DNA from: Perkinsus marinus ATCC 50983
Taxonomy: Eukaryota > Perkinsozoa > Perkinsida > Perkinsidae
NCBI RefSeq assembly: GCF_000006405.1
Contig: NW_003208655.1
Coordinates: forward strand, 631,715 to 695,714
Direction of reading: 5' to 3'
DNA: 64,000 nt
In this document: positions 62,563 to 64,000 of the stretch, piece by piece
Layout of the letters: every line of letters begins with the position of its first letter
Numbering within the stretch: the first letter of the stretch is position 1
Translations under genes and position numbers: made by a program
The notes under the pieces: generated by a model
What the model was told of the DNA's origin: nothing
Seen by the model: only the letters and a program-made list of their open reading frames with translations
Databases searched by the model: none

Positions 62563-64000
62563 CTAGTTGGTGTCGTTCTCGATCATAACGTAGTCACGAT
62601 AGTAGACACGTTGCTCGGCCTGTCTTAGAGAGTCGAGACGTGCCTCTGCATCCACACTGTCGACGCTCAGTAGCTGAATAGCGTGTTCGTACTTGGCAAA
62701 GACGTCAGCCATAGACTCCCCTAGGTTCTGGTGCAAGTCGTGAACCACGTTAGTACAGTTGTTGGACTTAGCGTGATCGGACAACGTAGACAGAAACGTA
62801 CCCTTATAGAGGCCAAGTAGACGTAGATACGTATAGTGAATACTCATAGGTATACGTTGACACCTACGGGCCCTCAGGTTAGCGTCGTGGGGTAGTGTAG
62901 GGACTCCGAGTACGTGACCAGTAGTACTAACGTCCCAACAACGTAGAGAAAAGCTGACCAGCCTATGCATCTTCTTACAGTAAAACCGACGTTGTAGTAG
63001 ATGGCATACCCGTCGTGATCCCAAGTGCATGTACTTATAGTGATAGATAGTCGATAGGATCCTTATGAGGGCTGACGTATACTTGCTGTTACCAAGATAG
63101 ATCACACCGTCGTCATCTTCTTCAGCATGGCGAAGTCGCTCCGGGCTAGGGTGACGTCTGACTATACCATGTTGGTCAACGTAACAAATACGAGCCAACC
63201 TTCTTAGTTTACCACCCTTCATGCCGAGTTCCTTGTAGGTGACCTTCTCAAGGAGAAGATTCTTGAAGTCCTTCAAGTCGTCGTCCAATTCTTGCGCACG
63301 TATTACGCAAGCACTGACACGGTCCTCGTAGTTACCATCCTGTAGTAGCTCTGGGTCGATCTCTTCCACGGGCTTGGCATAACGTGTGAGTTCACGTAGT
63401 TCTTCTTGTTGTTCAGTAGTAAAGGAGCCGTAGTTGGGTAGGTCAATACCGTCACAATTGAGAGTCATCACTAGAGCACCGACAGTTGAAGAGTTGGTTG
63501 TGGCGTTAGCCACGGGAGAAGTAGTAACCTCTTCTATCAGTTTAGCACCAGTGGTTGTTGTTGACGTATTCGTGGCGTTAGCCACGGGAGAAGTAGGAAT
63601 ACATTGGGTGTCCCTGCCGTTGGTGGTTGCAGTTGTTGGTTCCGTGGCGTTAGCCACGGGAGAAGTGGTGTATTGTGAGCAGGGTTCTTCATCGTTGGTC
63701 TCGACTATATTCTCAGCCATCTCGTCATCCGTAATCTCCCTATAGTCAAAAGCCACTTCGCTGACAGACATCGCCTTGCAGACGTGGGTACCGTCAATGA
63801 CCTTGTCGTTGATCTTAGCTCGTGATATCGAGTCGGCATAGTTCAACTCAGAGGGTATGTGCTTGACGATAACGTCTAACTGGCGGCACATCTCTCTAAT
63901 CTCCTTCAGTCTTCGTCGTTCAACGACAGGTAGCTTCTTGTCCCTACTGGGACGTCGTAACCGATATACCGTGATCTCACTGTCACATAGGAGAACGACT
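62563..64000 (-). CDS. Partial pol of a second LTR-type retroelement (RNase H end and integrase start), truncated
   Basis: The frame is open to the right edge of the window. It begins with the last part of RNase H (LLCDSE, then HIPSELNYADSISR). After a linker with three TSPVANAT repeats comes an HHCC-like integrase zinc region (YHYKYMHLGSRRVCHL ... LRCWDV) in which the second Cys of the CC pair is missing. The frame stops soon after SDHA, before a complete DDE catalytic core. It is related to but distinct from the complete element at 31575-39555 and is probably inactive. Confidence 0.75.
   Translation of the reverse strand, partial: VVLLCDSEITVYRLRRPSRDKKLPVVERRRLKEIREMCRQLDVIVKHIPSELNYADSISRAKINDKVIDGTHVCKAMSVSEVAFDYREITDDEMAENIVETNDEEPCSQYTTSPVANATEPTTATTNGRDTQCIPTSPVANATNTSTTTTGAKLIEEVTTSPVANATTNSSTVGALVMTLNCDGIDLPNYGSFTTEQQEELRELTRYAKPVEEIDPELLQDGNYEDRVSACVIRAQELDDDLKDFKNLLLEKVTYKELGMKGGKLRRLARICYVDQHGIVRRHPSPERLRHAEEDDDGVIYLGNSKYTSALIRILSTIYHYKYMHLGSRRVCHLLQRRFYCKKMHRLVSFSLRCWDVSTTGHVLGVPTLPHDANLRARRCQRIPMSIHYTYLRLLGLYKGTFLSTLSDHAKSNNCTNVVHDLHQNLGESMADVFAKYEHAIQLLSVDSVDAEARLDSLRQAEQRVYYRDYVMIENDTN
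63503..63666 (-). repeat. Three 20-nt direct repeats coding TSPVANAT
   Basis: GCGTTAGCCACGGGAGAAGT occurs exactly at 63503-63522, 63575-63594 and 63647-63666, spaced 72 nt apart. A diverged copy lies at about 62346-62362. The linkers between copies are Thr-rich. Confidence 0.9.

Noticed and set aside
1-64000. CRISPR arrays, rRNA genes, bacterial operons, viral genomes
   Set aside because: No direct-repeat/spacer structure or rRNA sequence is visible, and the intron-rich genes rule out prokaryotic organisation.

Overview
The window is eukaryotic nuclear DNA. Its genes are broken into many small exons by GT-AG introns, many of them only about 35-60 nt long. Longer introns are filled with two short repeat families. 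The gene set is an intraflagellar-transport subunit (IFT144/WDR19), ER glucosidase I, a small ADF/cofilin, a BT1-type folate/biopterin transporter, an LPAAT-like acyltransferase, a SPRY protein and a RING-TM protein. This points to a flagellated protist. I infer an alveolate, most like a perkinsid, but nothing in the window proves the species.

Layout. 0.3-1.8 kb (-): acyltransferase with seven mini-introns. 4.4-13.1 kb (+): a very long multi-exon gene of unknown N-terminal function ending in an alpha/beta-hydrolase domain. 14.0-14.7 kb (+): RING finger plus membrane helix. 17.7-22.0 kb (+): long coiled-coil protein, crossed by a 100-N assembly gap and carrying a complete antisense tRNA-Lys gene inside a 112-nt intron. 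22.9-27.0 kb (+): SPRY-domain protein with a very acidic tail. 28.8-40.9 kb (+): folate/biopterin transporter whose 8.6-kb intron holds a complete LTR retrotransposon (31575-39555) with LTRs identical by eye. 41.5-55.9 kb (+): WDR19/IFT144, start to stop. 56.8-60.0 kb (+): GH63 glucosidase I ending in NDEL. 60.3-60.9 kb (-): ADF/cofilin, convergent with it. 62.6-64.0 kb (-): truncated pol of a second retroelement, running off the window.

Three signals cut across the genes. (1) Several introns in unrelated genes contain a piece resembling the 3' half of a tRNA (T-arm/B-box), in either orientation; in five of them this piece makes up much of a 46-59 nt intron. (2) A MITE-like family with TGGAGTTTCACC/GGTGAAACTCCA ends occurs about 17 times. 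(3) A second family of about 170 bp occurs about 18 times. Together the repeats account for much of the intron length, particularly in WDR19.

Exon borders were worked out by eye from reading-frame continuity, GT/AG signals and remembered family alignments; no search was run. The repeat coordinates are good to a few bases.
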